DNA of 64,000 nt, taken from Roseburia porci. Lineage in GTDB: Bacteria; Bacillota; Clostridia; Lachnospirales; Lachnospiraceae. Location: assembly GCF_009695765.1 (NCBI RefSeq), contig NZ_VUNI01000012.1:1-64000 (forward strand). Reading direction: 5' to 3'. Positions 31,107-39,669 of this stretch are shown in pieces; position 1 is the stretch's first letter; the number at the start of each line of letters is the position of its first letter. The notes under the pieces were generated by a model. That model was given only the letters and a program-made list of their open reading frames with translations, did not search any database and was not told where the DNA came from. The position numbers and the translations under genes are program-made.

Positions 31107-32300
31107 TTATGCAGCCTGTACATCTTTTTTCTTATCACTCATGACAATCTTTAATAAGATTGGTGTGATCAATGTTGTAACAATAACAACGATAACAATC
31201 GGAGCAAACAGATCATCATCCAGAAGTCCTACACTGTATCCTTTCTGGGCAACAATCAGTGCAACCTCACCACGTGAGATCATTCCAACACCGACCTGAA
31301 GCGCTTCACTCCAGTTACATCCGCAGATCTTTGCACCAAGTCCGCATCCGACTACTTTGGTAAGGATTGCAATTACAATTAAGATAATCGAAAATACGAT
31401 CAGACTCGGTGTAATCGAATCAATTGATACCTTAAGTCCGACACTTGCAAAGAACACCGGTGAAAAGATCAGATAAGAAGAAATCTCTGTTCTTCTCTCG
31501 ATATAATGCTCTACCTTCATACTACAGAACATCAGACCTGCAAAATATGCTCCGGTAATATCTGCAATTCCAAATCCGACTTCTGAGAAGTAAGAAAGCA
31601 GGAAGCAGAAAGCTACTGCAATAATTACGGTTCTTCTCTGCTCATCATGTGTTTCGATACGGAATTTAAGCTTTCTCATAACGATTGCAAGTACAAAGAG
31701 CACTACAAAGTATAACAGGATCTTTCCAATAACAGCGAATGGACTTACTGACGGGTCCTGTAAGCTTGTTACAATGGTAAGAACAATAATTCCGAGGATA
31801 TCATCGATAACGGCTGCACCAAGGATGGTTGTTCCGACTTTTCCTTTTAATTTACCAAGCTCTCTCAGTGTCTCAACTGTAATACTTACGGATGTTGCTG
31901 TAAGCACAACACCGACGAATATTGCTTTTAAAACTGCCGTATAATCGGACAGATCGGAATGGAAGAACAATGCGAAGCTTACCGCGCCTCCGATCAGTGG
32001 AACAATGACTCCGACAAGTGCAGTTACAAATGATGCTTTCGCATTCGCTTTTAAATCCTGCATGTTTGTCTCAAGACCTGCGGTAAACATCAACAGAATA
32101 ACACCGATCTCCGCTGTGTATTCAATGAATGTTCCAGTCTCCCCATCAACAGGAATCCAGTTTAAAAATGATGGTCCTAAGATAACTCCGGCGATCAGTG
32201 CCCCAACGACAGCCGGCATGCTGACTTTACGTGAAAATAATCCGAGAACCTTTGTGGAAATAAGAATAATTGCCAAACAAAGTATGAATCTGTAATCCAT
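31107..32300 (-). CDS. CPA2-type cation:proton antiporter
   Basis: A 397-residue membrane protein with about twelve helices, of the KefB/NapA-like CPA2 family exchanging Na+ or K+ for H+. MPAVVGALIAGVILGP and GVILLMFTAGLETNM are family signatures, with later DDILGIIVLTIV (ion-binding Asp pair) and GMISRGEVALIVAQKG. No RCK/TrkA regulatory domain is attached. The ATG at 32300 follows AGAGGGGAAA; a longer in-frame form lacks support. It is 31 bases upstream of glpP and may share its message. The transported ion is not certain. Confidence 0.88.
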   Translation of the reverse strand: MDYRFILCLAIILISTKVLGLFSRKVSMPAVVGALIAGVILGPSFLNWIPVDGETGTFIEYTAEIGVILLMFTAGLETNMQDLKANAKASFVTALVGVIVPLIGGAVSFALFFHSDLSDYTAVLKAIFVGVVLTATSVSITVETLRELGKLKGKVGTTILGAAVIDDILGIIVLTIVTSLQDPSVSPFAVIGKILLYFVVLFVLAIVMRKLKFRIETHDEQRRTVIIAVAFCFLLSYFSEVGFGIADITGAYFAGLMFCSMKVEHYIERRTEISSYLIFSPVFFASVGLKVSIDSITPSLIVFSIILIVIAILTKVVGCGLGAKICGCNWSEALQVGVGMISRGEVALIVAQKGYSVGLLDDDLFAPIVIVVIVTTLITPILLKIVMSDKKKDVQAA

Positions 32301-32721
32301 AATTTTCCCCTCTTTCTGGTTATTATAGGTGCGTGTACAACCTATGTTTTTATCATATGAATCATACCCCATAAATCTCAATAAATCAATTCAATTTTTC
32401 ACTATAAAAGATATGATTTCAGACATTTTTTTGTGTATAAATCTGACACTTTCTGGCTCCTTTTGAGCGACCAGAATTTCTAAGAATTCCACGCACTTTC
32501 CACACAAAATGAAGAGAGACTGTATAGCGGGTACTACACAGTCTCTCTTCGAGGAGTTTAGTTATGAAAATGTTTATTTAATAAAAAGGGAATAATTGTT
32601 TGAAGGTTTTCATCCCTTCAACAATGATTAGTATACTTGGAAAATGTGACAGAATTATGTCCGAATTCCAAAACATTTCTAAACTTCTCCATAAAAAATT
32701 TATACTTAATTTATAAATTAC
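32301..32721. other. Intergenic region with one strong hairpin and a five-codon reading frame
   Basis: About 420 bases without a gene. A 13-bp stem (32511-32523 with 32538-32550) encloses a 14-nt loop. It is followed on the plus strand by GAGGAG and, at ideal distance, an ATG at 32564 opening five codons (MKMFI) before TAA. The surroundings are AT-rich and no promoter was pinned down. This could be a small regulatory RNA, a leader peptide remnant or a conserved element. Confidence 0.4.
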
Positions 32722-32749
32722 CCTGTGGTCTAAAAGCCCATACCACAGG
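32722..32749 (-). terminator. Probable murI terminator
   Basis: CCTGTGGT pairs with ACCACAGG, with GTAATTTATAAATT following on the minus strand, 12 bases after the murI stop. The U-run is weak. Confidence 0.5.
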
Positions 32750-32760
32750 CGGCTTCGCGG

Positions 32761-33543
32761 CTATTTTTGTAGTAAATAATGACACAGTTCCAGCTTCTTC
32801 GGATCATCCAGACTGCAGTGAAATTCGACCGTTCCTTTTTCCGTCCGCTCACTCAAAAGATCACATGCTGCCAGTCGTCTTTTCATCTCACGCGCTGTCC
32901 CCGGTGCACCGTCAAAAATCTGCACATCCGGTCCAAGCACTTCCTGGATCATTTCCTTTGCAAACGGATAGTGTGTGCATCCAAGAACCGCTGCATCCAC
33001 TTTCTTTTCCCGAAACTCAAACAACAGTTCTGTCAGATATTTTTTCAAATCGTCACCGTGCAGATCGCCACGTTCCACAAAATCCATAAGCCCCGGACAT
33101 GGAAGCGGAATAATCTCCCCCTGATCCTCGTAACGCTGCATCAGCTTTCTGAATTTTTCCTCACGGATCGTCATCGGAGTCGCCATAACAAGAACCCTCG
33201 GATGCTCTTTACAGAGAACCGCCGGTTTTACTGCCGGTTCGATTCCTACAATCGGAATCTCAGGGTATTTTTCCCTCAGCACACGTACTGCTGCACTGGT
33301 TGCTGTATTGCACGCCACAACCAGACCTTTTGCCCCGGCATCAAACAATTCCTTTGCATGTGTGCAGGTCAGGCTGCGAACCTCCTCCAGCGATTTGGTT
33401 CCATAGGGAGCATTTTTCGAATCTCCAAAAAATATAAAATTCTCATTTGGCATCACTTTGACGAGTTCGCGAAGCACGCTGATTCCACCGACTCCGGAGT
33501 CAAAGACAGCGATTGGATTCTCTCTCTTTAAAACATATGCCAC
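32761..33543 (-). CDS. murI: Glutamate racemase
   Basis: A 260-residue cytoplasmic enzyme that makes D-glutamate for peptidoglycan. The substrate-binding IAVFDSGVGG is near the N-terminus, and the two catalytic cysteines lie in VVACNTATS and LGCTHYPF. No ATG fits. The GTG at 33543 has AAGGAAG nine bases ahead; the in-frame GTG at 33552 would touch the ribosome site, so the shorter form is preferred. It is divergent from the zinc-ribbon gene and is the only glutamate racemase seen here. Confidence 0.95.
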   Translation of the reverse strand: MAYVLKRENPIAVFDSGVGGISVLRELVKVMPNENFIFFGDSKNAPYGTKSLEEVRSLTCTHAKELFDAGAKGLVVACNTATSAAVRVLREKYPEIPIVGIEPAVKPAVLCKEHPRVLVMATPMTIREEKFRKLMQRYEDQGEIIPLPCPGLMDFVERGDLHGDDLKKYLTELLFEFREKKVDAAVLGCTHYPFAKEMIQEVLGPDVQIFDGAPGTAREMKRRLAACDLLSERTEKGTVEFHCSLDDPKKLELCHYLLQK

Positions 33544-33598
33544 GGCCAGCACTTCCTTTCTTACATTTTATAACTTACTTTTCAACCCATTATTCCTA

Positions 33599-33607
33599 TG
33601 GTATAAT
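33599..33607 (+). promoter_or_regulatory. Extended -10 promoter of the zinc-ribbon gene
   Basis: TGGTATAAT, a perfect -10 with TGn extension, about 38 bases ahead of the start codon. The -35 region (TTTTCA at 17 bp) is poor. Confidence 0.5.
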
Positions 33608-33645
33608 AATACTACTAGAACTTATTACCCAGGGGAGGGACAACT

Positions 33646-34083
33646 ATGAGGGAAAACGTCGGACTTTTCGATTCGGTTAAATTCTGCCAGTATTGTGGCA
33701 AACCACTTCCGGATACTTATAAACAGGATCTTTGTCCTATCTGCTATGAAAACCAGCTTTTCCAGCAGGTTAAGGAATATATCCGTGAAAACGATGTAAA
33801 TGAATTTGACGTTGCATCGCATTTTCATATTCCGCTTTCCCGTGTGAAATCCTGGATCCGGGAAGGACGCATCGAATACAAGGAGAATACCATTCAGCCT
33901 GCCCTGCGCAATCTTCACTGCCAGAAATGCGGTGCCCCGATCAGCTTTGGCTCACTCTGCTCCAACTGCCTGAAGAAACAGAACCGGCACGGAACTTCCT
34001 ATGTTTCACCGAAAAAATCTGGTATTCCCGAACATATGCGCTTTTTTAACTCGGAAAATACCAGAACTGACGAAGATGAATAA
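33646..34083 (+). CDS. YvyF-like zinc-ribbon/helix-turn-helix protein
   Basis: A 145-residue cytoplasmic protein. An N-terminal zinc ribbon (CQYCGKPLP and CPICYENQ) is followed by a winged-helix or MerR-like segment (DVASHFHIPLSRVKSWIREGRIEY) and a second zinc ribbon (CQKCGAPISFGSLCSNC). This order matches the YvyF/TIGR03826 proteins found in flagellar operons of Firmicutes, but no flagellar gene is nearby. It probably binds DNA or a protein partner. GGGGAGGGA precedes the ATG. Confidence 0.75.
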   Translation: MRENVGLFDSVKFCQYCGKPLPDTYKQDLCPICYENQLFQQVKEYIRENDVNEFDVASHFHIPLSRVKSWIREGRIEYKENTIQPALRNLHCQKCGAPISFGSLCSNCLKKQNRHGTSYVSPKKSGIPEHMRFFNSENTRTDEDE

Positions 34084-34097
34084 TCCTTCAAATATCA

Positions 34098-34124
34098 GAG
34101 CACATCCCATAACGGGATGTGCTC
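34098..34124. terminator. Bidirectional terminator between zinc-ribbon gene and sufB
   Basis: A perfect 11-bp stem (GAGCACATCCC/GGGATGTGCTC) followed by TTTTTCTTTT on the plus strand. On the minus strand only short T-runs follow, so it serves mainly the plus-strand gene. Confidence 0.82.
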
Positions 34125-34132
34125 TTTTTCTT

Positions 34133-35050
34133 TTATTTCAAAAAACCGTTGATAATCTGCTCTTCCGCCTCTGCTTCTGTAAGACCAAGTGTCATCAGTT
34201 TGATCAGCTGGTCTCCGGCGATCTTGCCGATCGCAGCCTCATGAATCAGACTTGCATCGATATTGGCAGCTGTAAGTTTCGGGCTTGCAGAAACAATTGC
34301 CTTGTCCATGATGATCGCATCACATTCACTGTGTCCTGCGCATGCACAATTTCCATTGATCGTAGAATAGAATTCCTGACGGGATTCATCTCTTGCTACC
34401 GAACGTGAGATAACGTTGGCACTGCAGCCTTCTCCGTTTAGATCCACCTCAAAATCCGTTTTGGCAAACTGTTTTCCATGCGTCATGATCTTCTCGCGGA
34501 TCTCGAGTGTCGCACCGGCTGCAAGATCCCCTCTTGTGATACGGCTCGTAGAATCAATTCCCTTAATCTGGGTTGTTTCCATCTCCATATAAGAGCCTTC
34601 ATCCAGATGTACGATGGTCTCCGGGTTCATGATATTCTCGCCTCTTCCATCGCCTTCTCCGTAATGTCTCTCGATGTATTTCACTTTGGAATTCCTGCCA
34701 ATGTGGAACTCATGAACTCCATCATGCTTTGATGTATCCACTCCGCAGTTATGGATTCCGCATCCTGCAACAATCGTCACATCACAGTCTTCTCCAATGT
34801 AAAAATCATTGTAGACCAGATCCGAAAGTCCACTCTCCATCAATACAACCGGAATGTGAACGCTTTCATTTACCGTGCCAGGTTTGATGATAATATCGAT
34901 TCCAGGCTTGTCTTCCTTGCTTACGATATCAATATTCGCAGTTGTGTTACGACTCTGGAGTTTCCCGTTTGCACGGATATTGTATGCCCCCTCCGGAATT
35001 TCATGAAGATCTGCCACCTGTGCTAATAAATTCTTCTCAATTGCATCCAT
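34133..35050 (-). CDS. sufB: SufB-like Fe-S cluster scaffold of a minimal SufBC system
   Basis: A 305-residue protein with the SufB/SufD beta-helix core, much shorter than the 430-480 residues of classical SufB. Conserved parts include NCGVDTSKHDGVHEFHIG, KVKYIERHYGEG, SVARDESRQEFYSTING and HSECDAIIMDKA, and the tail LTEAEAEEQIINGFLK typical of SufB/D. It is paired only with sufC; no sufD, sufS or sufU is seen. Two-gene SufBC (Sms) systems are known in archaea and anaerobic bacteria. TAGGAGG precedes the ATG, 12 bases after sufC. Confidence 0.88.
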   Translation of the reverse strand: MDAIEKNLLAQVADLHEIPEGAYNIRANGKLQSRNTTANIDIVSKEDKPGIDIIIKPGTVNESVHIPVVLMESGLSDLVYNDFYIGEDCDVTIVAGCGIHNCGVDTSKHDGVHEFHIGRNSKVKYIERHYGEGDGRGENIMNPETIVHLDEGSYMEMETTQIKGIDSTSRITRGDLAAGATLEIREKIMTHGKQFAKTDFEVDLNGEGCSANVISRSVARDESRQEFYSTINGNCACAGHSECDAIIMDKAIVSASPKLTAANIDASLIHEAAIGKIAGDQLIKLMTLGLTEAEAEEQIINGFLK

Positions 35051-35062
35051 TATCTGATCCTC

Positions 35063-35788
35063 CTACTGCTTGTCCGACAGCGTCTGGCACGTCTTTGTCG
35101 TATATAATAACTGTGGCAGGATCTCATCCTTACCACCAATCTTATCGATCTGTCCGTCTGCTATGACAATGATTTTATCCGCGATCTCAAGAATCTTTTC
35201 CTGATGTGAAATAATCAGAATCGTTCCATTGATCTCATCACGCATTTTCTCAAATACGTGGATCAGACTGTTAAAACTCCAAAGGTCGATTCCTGCCTCC
35301 GGCTCATCAAAAATGGACAGCTTTGTTCCTCTTGCAAAAATCATTGCAATCTCGATACGTTTTAACTCGCCACCGGAAAGGCTTGCATTGATCTCTCTGT
35401 CAATATATTCTCTTGCACACAGACCAACTTCGGATAAAATGTCACAGATCTCCGTAACACTCATCGTTCTGCCCGCTGCCAGTGTAATGAGGTCTTTTAC
35501 GGTAAGTCCCTTAAAATGTACCGGCTGCTGGAAAGCAAAACTGATGCCTTTTCTTGCGCGTTCCGTAATTCCAAGTTCCGTAATATCTTCCCCATCCAAA
35601 AGGATCTGACCTTCGGTAGGTTTGATAATCCCTGCAATCATCTTTGCAAGTGTTGATTTACCACCACCGTTTGGTCCAGTGATTGCAACAAAATGATCAT
35701 CGATCGTCAGATTAATATTCTTCAGAATCTCTTTATTCTCTGCTTTCTCATCAGAGACCTCATATGAAATATTTCTTAATTCCAGCAT
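35063..35788 (-). CDS. sufC: SufC-type ABC ATPase
   Basis: A 241-residue cytoplasmic ATPase that drives Fe-S cluster assembly on its SufB partner. Walker A is GPNGGGKST, the signature is SLSGGELKRIEIAMI and Walker B is LSIFDEPEAGID; the GGELKR form of the signature is typical of SufC. An upstream in-frame ATG at 35800 carries the GGAGGAAC ribosome site within its codons, so the ATG at 35788 is chosen. It lies 60 bases after a DUF6106-like gene and directly before sufB. Confidence 0.92.
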   Translation of the reverse strand: MLELRNISYEVSDEKAENKEILKNINLTIDDHFVAITGPNGGGKSTLAKMIAGIIKPTEGQILLDGEDITELGITERARKGISFAFQQPVHFKGLTVKDLITLAAGRTMSVTEICDILSEVGLCAREYIDREINASLSGGELKRIEIAMIFARGTKLSIFDEPEAGIDLWSFNSLIHVFEKMRDEINGTILIISHQEKILEIADKIIVIADGQIDKIGGKDEILPQLLYTTKTCQTLSDKQ

Positions 35789-35847
35789 ATGTTCCTCCAT
35801 GGGTTTATCTTTGGCCTCTTTCCCCTGTATTATTCATTCCGGAGAAA

Positions 35848-36342
35848 TTAGCGGCGGATGACTTTCTGACCATATTTTACACAGATCGCATCCAGATATT
35901 TATCATCCGGCTCATATGAAATCATGCTGACACCATTCTCATCTTTCATGATAAGATTGTAATGTGGAACGTCCTTATTGCCAGATGTATAATCGATCTT
36001 TTTGACGGTATTATCCTGTTCATACTTATAAATGCTGCGATCCCCTGCCGGAGCAATCTGGATTACGTCATCCATTGTAAACACTCTTAATCTCTTTCTT
36101 CTGCTTTTATTCATAATCTTTGCAAAACGAAGTTCTCCGTCAAAAAATGAATATTCAAATTCTTTGCTGTTGCGGAACAAAAAGAAATACCATACAACAA
36201 GCAAAATCAATGCTCCTGAAAGGAAAAGCGGTGCAATCAGTGAAAACAAGGCAAACAAAATACCAATTACAAGTACAACTGCTGTCAAAATCTTCATCAG
36301 TGTGGATTTCTTACGTTCTACTAATACATAAACTTCTGTCAT
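35848..36342 (-). CDS. Small membrane protein, DUF6106-like
   Basis: A 164-residue protein with two adjacent membrane helices (about 17-38 and 40-55) and a C-terminal cytoplasmic domain of about 105 residues. That domain is rich in beta strands (FSFFDGELRFAK style) and could be PH-like. It resembles the DUF6106 proteins of Lachnospiraceae; the function is unknown. GGAGATTTATGAC precedes the ATG. It is first in the leftward group with sufC and sufB, perhaps only by proximity. Confidence 0.75.
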   Translation of the reverse strand: MTEVYVLVERKKSTLMKILTAVVLVIGILFALFSLIAPLFLSGALILLVVWYFFLFRNSKEFEYSFFDGELRFAKIMNKSRRKRLRVFTMDDVIQIAPAGDRSIYKYEQDNTVKKIDYTSGNKDVPHYNLIMKDENGVSMISYEPDDKYLDAICVKYGQKVIRR

Positions 36343-36491
36343 GTCATAAATCTCCTATCCTCTATTCGTATTGAACCATTATAACGCGTTTACAACAATT
36401 TTACCATAACATTATAGATTTTTAATAAATTATGCTTTACAATAACAGGGTGATATTTCGCTTATTTTCGGCATTACACTAGGAGGTATTT

Positions 36492-38603
36492 ATGCGTTAT
36501 CATTTTTCCAATGAACAATTATCTGATTTTCAATCAAACATAAAAAAAGAATGGGTGATGACCAACGGACTGGGAGGCTATTGCGGCACTTCCGTTCTTG
36601 GTGCACTTGGCCGTACCCATCAGGGATATCTGATTGCGAGCCTTCACCCTCCGGTAGAACGATATGTCGTTTTTTCCAAGACTGCAGAATCCGTGTTTCA
36701 GGACAATATCCGTTACGAACTGGAATCTGCGCAGCACGCCGGTGCTCCAATTGCAGATTCTTCCGTTGCGTCCAGCGATGTTCCGGATGCATACAAACAG
36801 GAAGATACCGTCTCTGTAGCATCTGACTTTCAGATCCGCCGCCCGGTCTATACCGAAGGACAGCGCTATCTGGAAAGCTTCGACTATGACGGTACGGTTT
36901 CTTTCTGCTATCACGCCGGAAATATTTCCATGACCAAACGTCTGGCACTGATCCACGGGCAGAATGCATGTGTCATTTCTTATGACATCCGAAACGCCGG
37001 ATCCGAAGCAGTACTTACGATCACACCACATATGAATTTCCGTGAGCATAGTACTCCGGCTACCGTAGACACCCTTTCTTTTGAAACCGAAGTCCAGAAA
37101 GGATATTTTGCGCTGACGCCAACTGCAGATCCGTCTGTACAGATCCGTCTGCACTACAGCTGCGGAGAACTTCTCGCCCGCCAGCAGCTTTACGATGAAG
37201 ATGTTCAGCTGCAGACAGAAGTAGAACTTGAAACACCGGGGCTGGATACTCACTATACACCTTATGACCTGCATATCTGCGTTCCAGCAGGACAGACCAT
37301 GCGTGTCTCTGTAATCTGTGAAGTTGTTACAGACCAGAGTCTGTTTCCAGATGGTATTCAGGCAAATACCGCGGCCGAATATGTTGCAACGGAACGCAAC
37401 CGTCTGTTAGAACTGATCGCACAATCCGGATTAAAGGATTCCTTTGCCCAGTCGCTTGTCGTCTCATCCAGCCATTTTCTCTGCAGACGCCAGTCCACCG
37501 GGCTCACTACCGTTCTTGCCGGTCTTCCATGGTTTACCGACTGGGGACGCGACACAATGATTGCTTTTACCGGACTCACCCTGGCAACACGCCGTTTTGA
37601 TGAGGCACGTGAGATTCTTCTGACATTTGCAAAATACGTTCATCATGGTCTTGTTCCAAATATGTTCCCGGACGATGGACAACCACCGCTTTATAACACT
37701 GCGGATGCATCTTTGTGGTATTTTTATGCGGTACACCAATATCTTAATTACTGTGATACGCCGGAAGCATGGGAATTTATCCGTACTGATATCTACCCGG
37801 CTTTAAAACAGATCATCTCTGCTTACATGGAAGGCACCGATTTTTCCATCTACATGGATACCGATGGACTCATCCATGCCGGAAGCGGAAATGATCAGGT
37901 AACCTGGATGGATGTACGTGTCGGGGACTGGGTCGTAACCCCGCGTCACGGCAAACCGGTTGAGATCAATGCATTATGGTACAATGCATTAAAAGTCATG
38001 GAAGGACTTGCTGCCCGTTTCCATGAAGACAGCCACACTTACTGCGAGCTTGCCAAAAAGGTATGTACTTCCTTCGGCCAGAAATTCTGGAACAGCAAAG
38101 ACAATTGTCTTTACGATGTAATTGACGGGGAAACGAAAGATGCCGATATCCGTCCAAACCAGATCTATGCCGTATCGCTGCCGTACACAATGCTCTCTCC
38201 GGAACAGCAGCGTGCTGTTGTAGATACTGTTTCCAGATCTCTGTATGTCGGATGCGGGCTCCGCTCGCTTTCTCCTGATAACAGGGAATATCATCCTGTG
38301 TACTGTGGTTCACTTCCAAAAAGAGATGCCGCTTATCATCAGGGAACTGCATGGGGCTATCTGCTTGGCGGATATATCACTGCATATCTGAAAGTATATG
38401 GACATACTCCGGATAGTGTAGAGAAGGCTGACCGGCTGCTTGATCCAATCCGGAAACATCTCTGGGAAGGCTGCATCGGCTCCATCTCCGAAATTTTTGA
38501 CGGAGACGCGCCACATACCTGTCGCGGATGTTATGCGCAGGCATGGAGCGTCGGTGAAGTTCTCCGTTGTTATACAGAAGATATCCTTCCATATCAGGTT
38601 TAA
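36492..38603 (+). CDS. Glycogen debranching enzyme (amylo-alpha-1,6-glucosidase type)
   Basis: A 703-residue cytoplasmic enzyme likely hydrolysing alpha-1,6 branches of glycogen. The N-terminal about 290 residues form the bacterial GDE N-terminal beta domain (TNGLGGYCGTSVLGALGRTHQG). The C-terminal (alpha/alpha)6 barrel has GLPWFTDWGRDTMIAFTGL, PNMFPDDGQPPLYNTADASLW, NDQVTWMDVRVGDWVVTPR and RPNQIYAVSLPYTML, all typical of GDE_C. CTAGGAGGTATTT precedes the ATG. It stands alone, divergent from the DUF6106-like gene. Its likely partner activities (glycogen phosphorylase, synthase) are not in the window. Confidence 0.93.
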   Translation: MRYHFSNEQLSDFQSNIKKEWVMTNGLGGYCGTSVLGALGRTHQGYLIASLHPPVERYVVFSKTAESVFQDNIRYELESAQHAGAPIADSSVASSDVPDAYKQEDTVSVASDFQIRRPVYTEGQRYLESFDYDGTVSFCYHAGNISMTKRLALIHGQNACVISYDIRNAGSEAVLTITPHMNFREHSTPATVDTLSFETEVQKGYFALTPTADPSVQIRLHYSCGELLARQQLYDEDVQLQTEVELETPGLDTHYTPYDLHICVPAGQTMRVSVICEVVTDQSLFPDGIQANTAAEYVATERNRLLELIAQSGLKDSFAQSLVVSSSHFLCRRQSTGLTTVLAGLPWFTDWGRDTMIAFTGLTLATRRFDEAREILLTFAKYVHHGLVPNMFPDDGQPPLYNTADASLWYFYAVHQYLNYCDTPEAWEFIRTDIYPALKQIISAYMEGTDFSIYMDTDGLIHAGSGNDQVTWMDVRVGDWVVTPRHGKPVEINALWYNALKVMEGLAARFHEDSHTYCELAKKVCTSFGQKFWNSKDNCLYDVIDGETKDADIRPNQIYAVSLPYTMLSPEQQRAVVDTVSRSLYVGCGLRSLSPDNREYHPVYCGSLPKRDAAYHQGTAWGYLLGGYITAYLKVYGHTPDSVEKADRLLDPIRKHLWEGCIGSISEIFDGDAPHTCRGCYAQAWSVGEVLRCYTEDILPYQV

Positions 38604-38622
38604 AATTTTTTTCAAAAACTTG

Positions 38623-38651
38623 TTGACACAGGCACCAATTTCATGTAGAAT
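38623..38651 (+). promoter_or_regulatory. Promoter of the tRNA-Phe/tRNA-Gly unit
   Basis: -35 TTGACA (perfect), 17-bp spacer, -10 TAGAAT, 23 bases ahead of tRNA-Phe. Confidence 0.85.
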
Positions 38652-38674
38652 CAATTTTGTCGCGAGCGGCAAAT

Positions 38675-38747
<73 letters not shown>

Positions 38748-38769
38748 TTCATCAGAAATGATGATGCTT

Positions 38770-38840
38770 GCGGGTGTAGTTCAATGGTAGAACACCAGCC
38801 TTCCAAGCTGGATACGTGGGTTCGATTCCCATCACCCGCT
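38770..38840 (+). tRNA. tRNA-Gly (anticodon TCC)
   Basis: A 71-nt cloverleaf. The acceptor GCGGGTG pairs with CACCCGC, discriminator T; D-arm GTTCAATGGTAGAAC; anticodon loop CTTCCAA (TCC, codon GGA); T-loop GGTTCGATTCC. CCA is not encoded. Confidence 0.96.
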
Positions 38841-38860
38841 CTATTTTATGGAGTATGAGA

Positions 38861-38901
38861 AAAGGGACTGATACAGATTTATCTGTTTCGGTTCCTTTTT
38901 T
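38861..38901 (+). terminator. Terminator of the tRNA-Phe/Gly unit
   Basis: AAGGGACTGA pairs with TCGGTTCCTT with two wobble pairs, and an inner ACAGAT/ATCTGT stem closes the loop. A T-run follows. Confidence 0.8.
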
Positions 38902-38943
38902 CTTTCATAACAGGACTAGAATGTGAAAGAGGAGGAGCATTCC

Positions 38944-39600
38944 ATGGAACAAAAGACACCATTTAAAGATCTGTCCACCAAAGCCAAATTTCAATACATC
39001 TGGGATTACTACAAATTTCCAATTTTAGGTGTAGCACTTGGCATTATCGTAGTCATTTCTTTTATTGTTCATTTTGTAACTTATAAAAAACCGGTTCTTA
39101 CACTGACTTTCGTTAATTGCGGAGTCGATACCAACGACAACACCATCCCCGATTCGCTGGCCCCGTTTATGTCAGAAAACGGATACGACACTTCGAAATA
39201 TACGATCGATCTGAATAAAAACTTAACTCTCAATATGGACACACCAAATGCAAGCACTTCCCAGGATCTGACAACCCTGGATGTCATGATCGGTGCTCAC
39301 AGCATCAGCGCAATCTTTGCGGATGCGGATACGTTTGATGCGCTTGCAGAACGTTCCTATTTTGTGGATATCTCATCTTATCTGTCAGAGGATGAACTTG
39401 CACAGTATCAGGATGATCTTGTGTATACAACTGATTCCGATACCAATAAAACCTATCCTGTCGGAGTTCACCTGACAAGCGACACCTGTTCCTGGTTAAA
39501 AGATACCCAGACTTATGATGACTGTGTTATAGGTCTGTGTTATGAAGAGGGAAACGATGATACCCAGAAACAGTTTATGCACTTTCTCCTGGAAGAATAA
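38944..39600 (+). CDS. Membrane-anchored protein of unknown function
   Basis: A 218-residue protein with a charged cytoplasmic start (MEQKTPFKDLSTKAKF), one membrane helix (about 28-50) and an extracytoplasmic domain of about 165 residues. The pattern of strands and the DVMIGAHSISAIFADADTFDALAERSYFVDIS segment recall solute-binding-protein-like folds, but I do not recognise the family. The ATG at 38944 has AGAGGAGG ahead; an in-frame GTG at 38923 lies before this site. It stands alone between the tRNA unit and a bidirectional terminator. Confidence 0.75.
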   Translation: MEQKTPFKDLSTKAKFQYIWDYYKFPILGVALGIIVVISFIVHFVTYKKPVLTLTFVNCGVDTNDNTIPDSLAPFMSENGYDTSKYTIDLNKNLTLNMDTPNASTSQDLTTLDVMIGAHSISAIFADADTFDALAERSYFVDISSYLSEDELAQYQDDLVYTTDSDTNKTYPVGVHLTSDTCSWLKDTQTYDDCVIGLCYEEGNDDTQKQFMHFLLEE

Positions 39601-39615
39601 AAACTTTCAGACGAT

Positions 39616-39646
39616 AAAAGACCGCGTGGCATCCACGCGGTCTTTT
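39616..39646. terminator. Bidirectional terminator, 39.6 kb
   Basis: A 14-bp perfect stem from AAAAGACCGCGTGG with a CAT loop; the A/T ends serve both strands. It separates the membrane-anchored protein from the DUF6465-like gene. Confidence 0.88.
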
Positions 39647-39669
39647 ATGTATTCCCCTGTCATTTCCGT

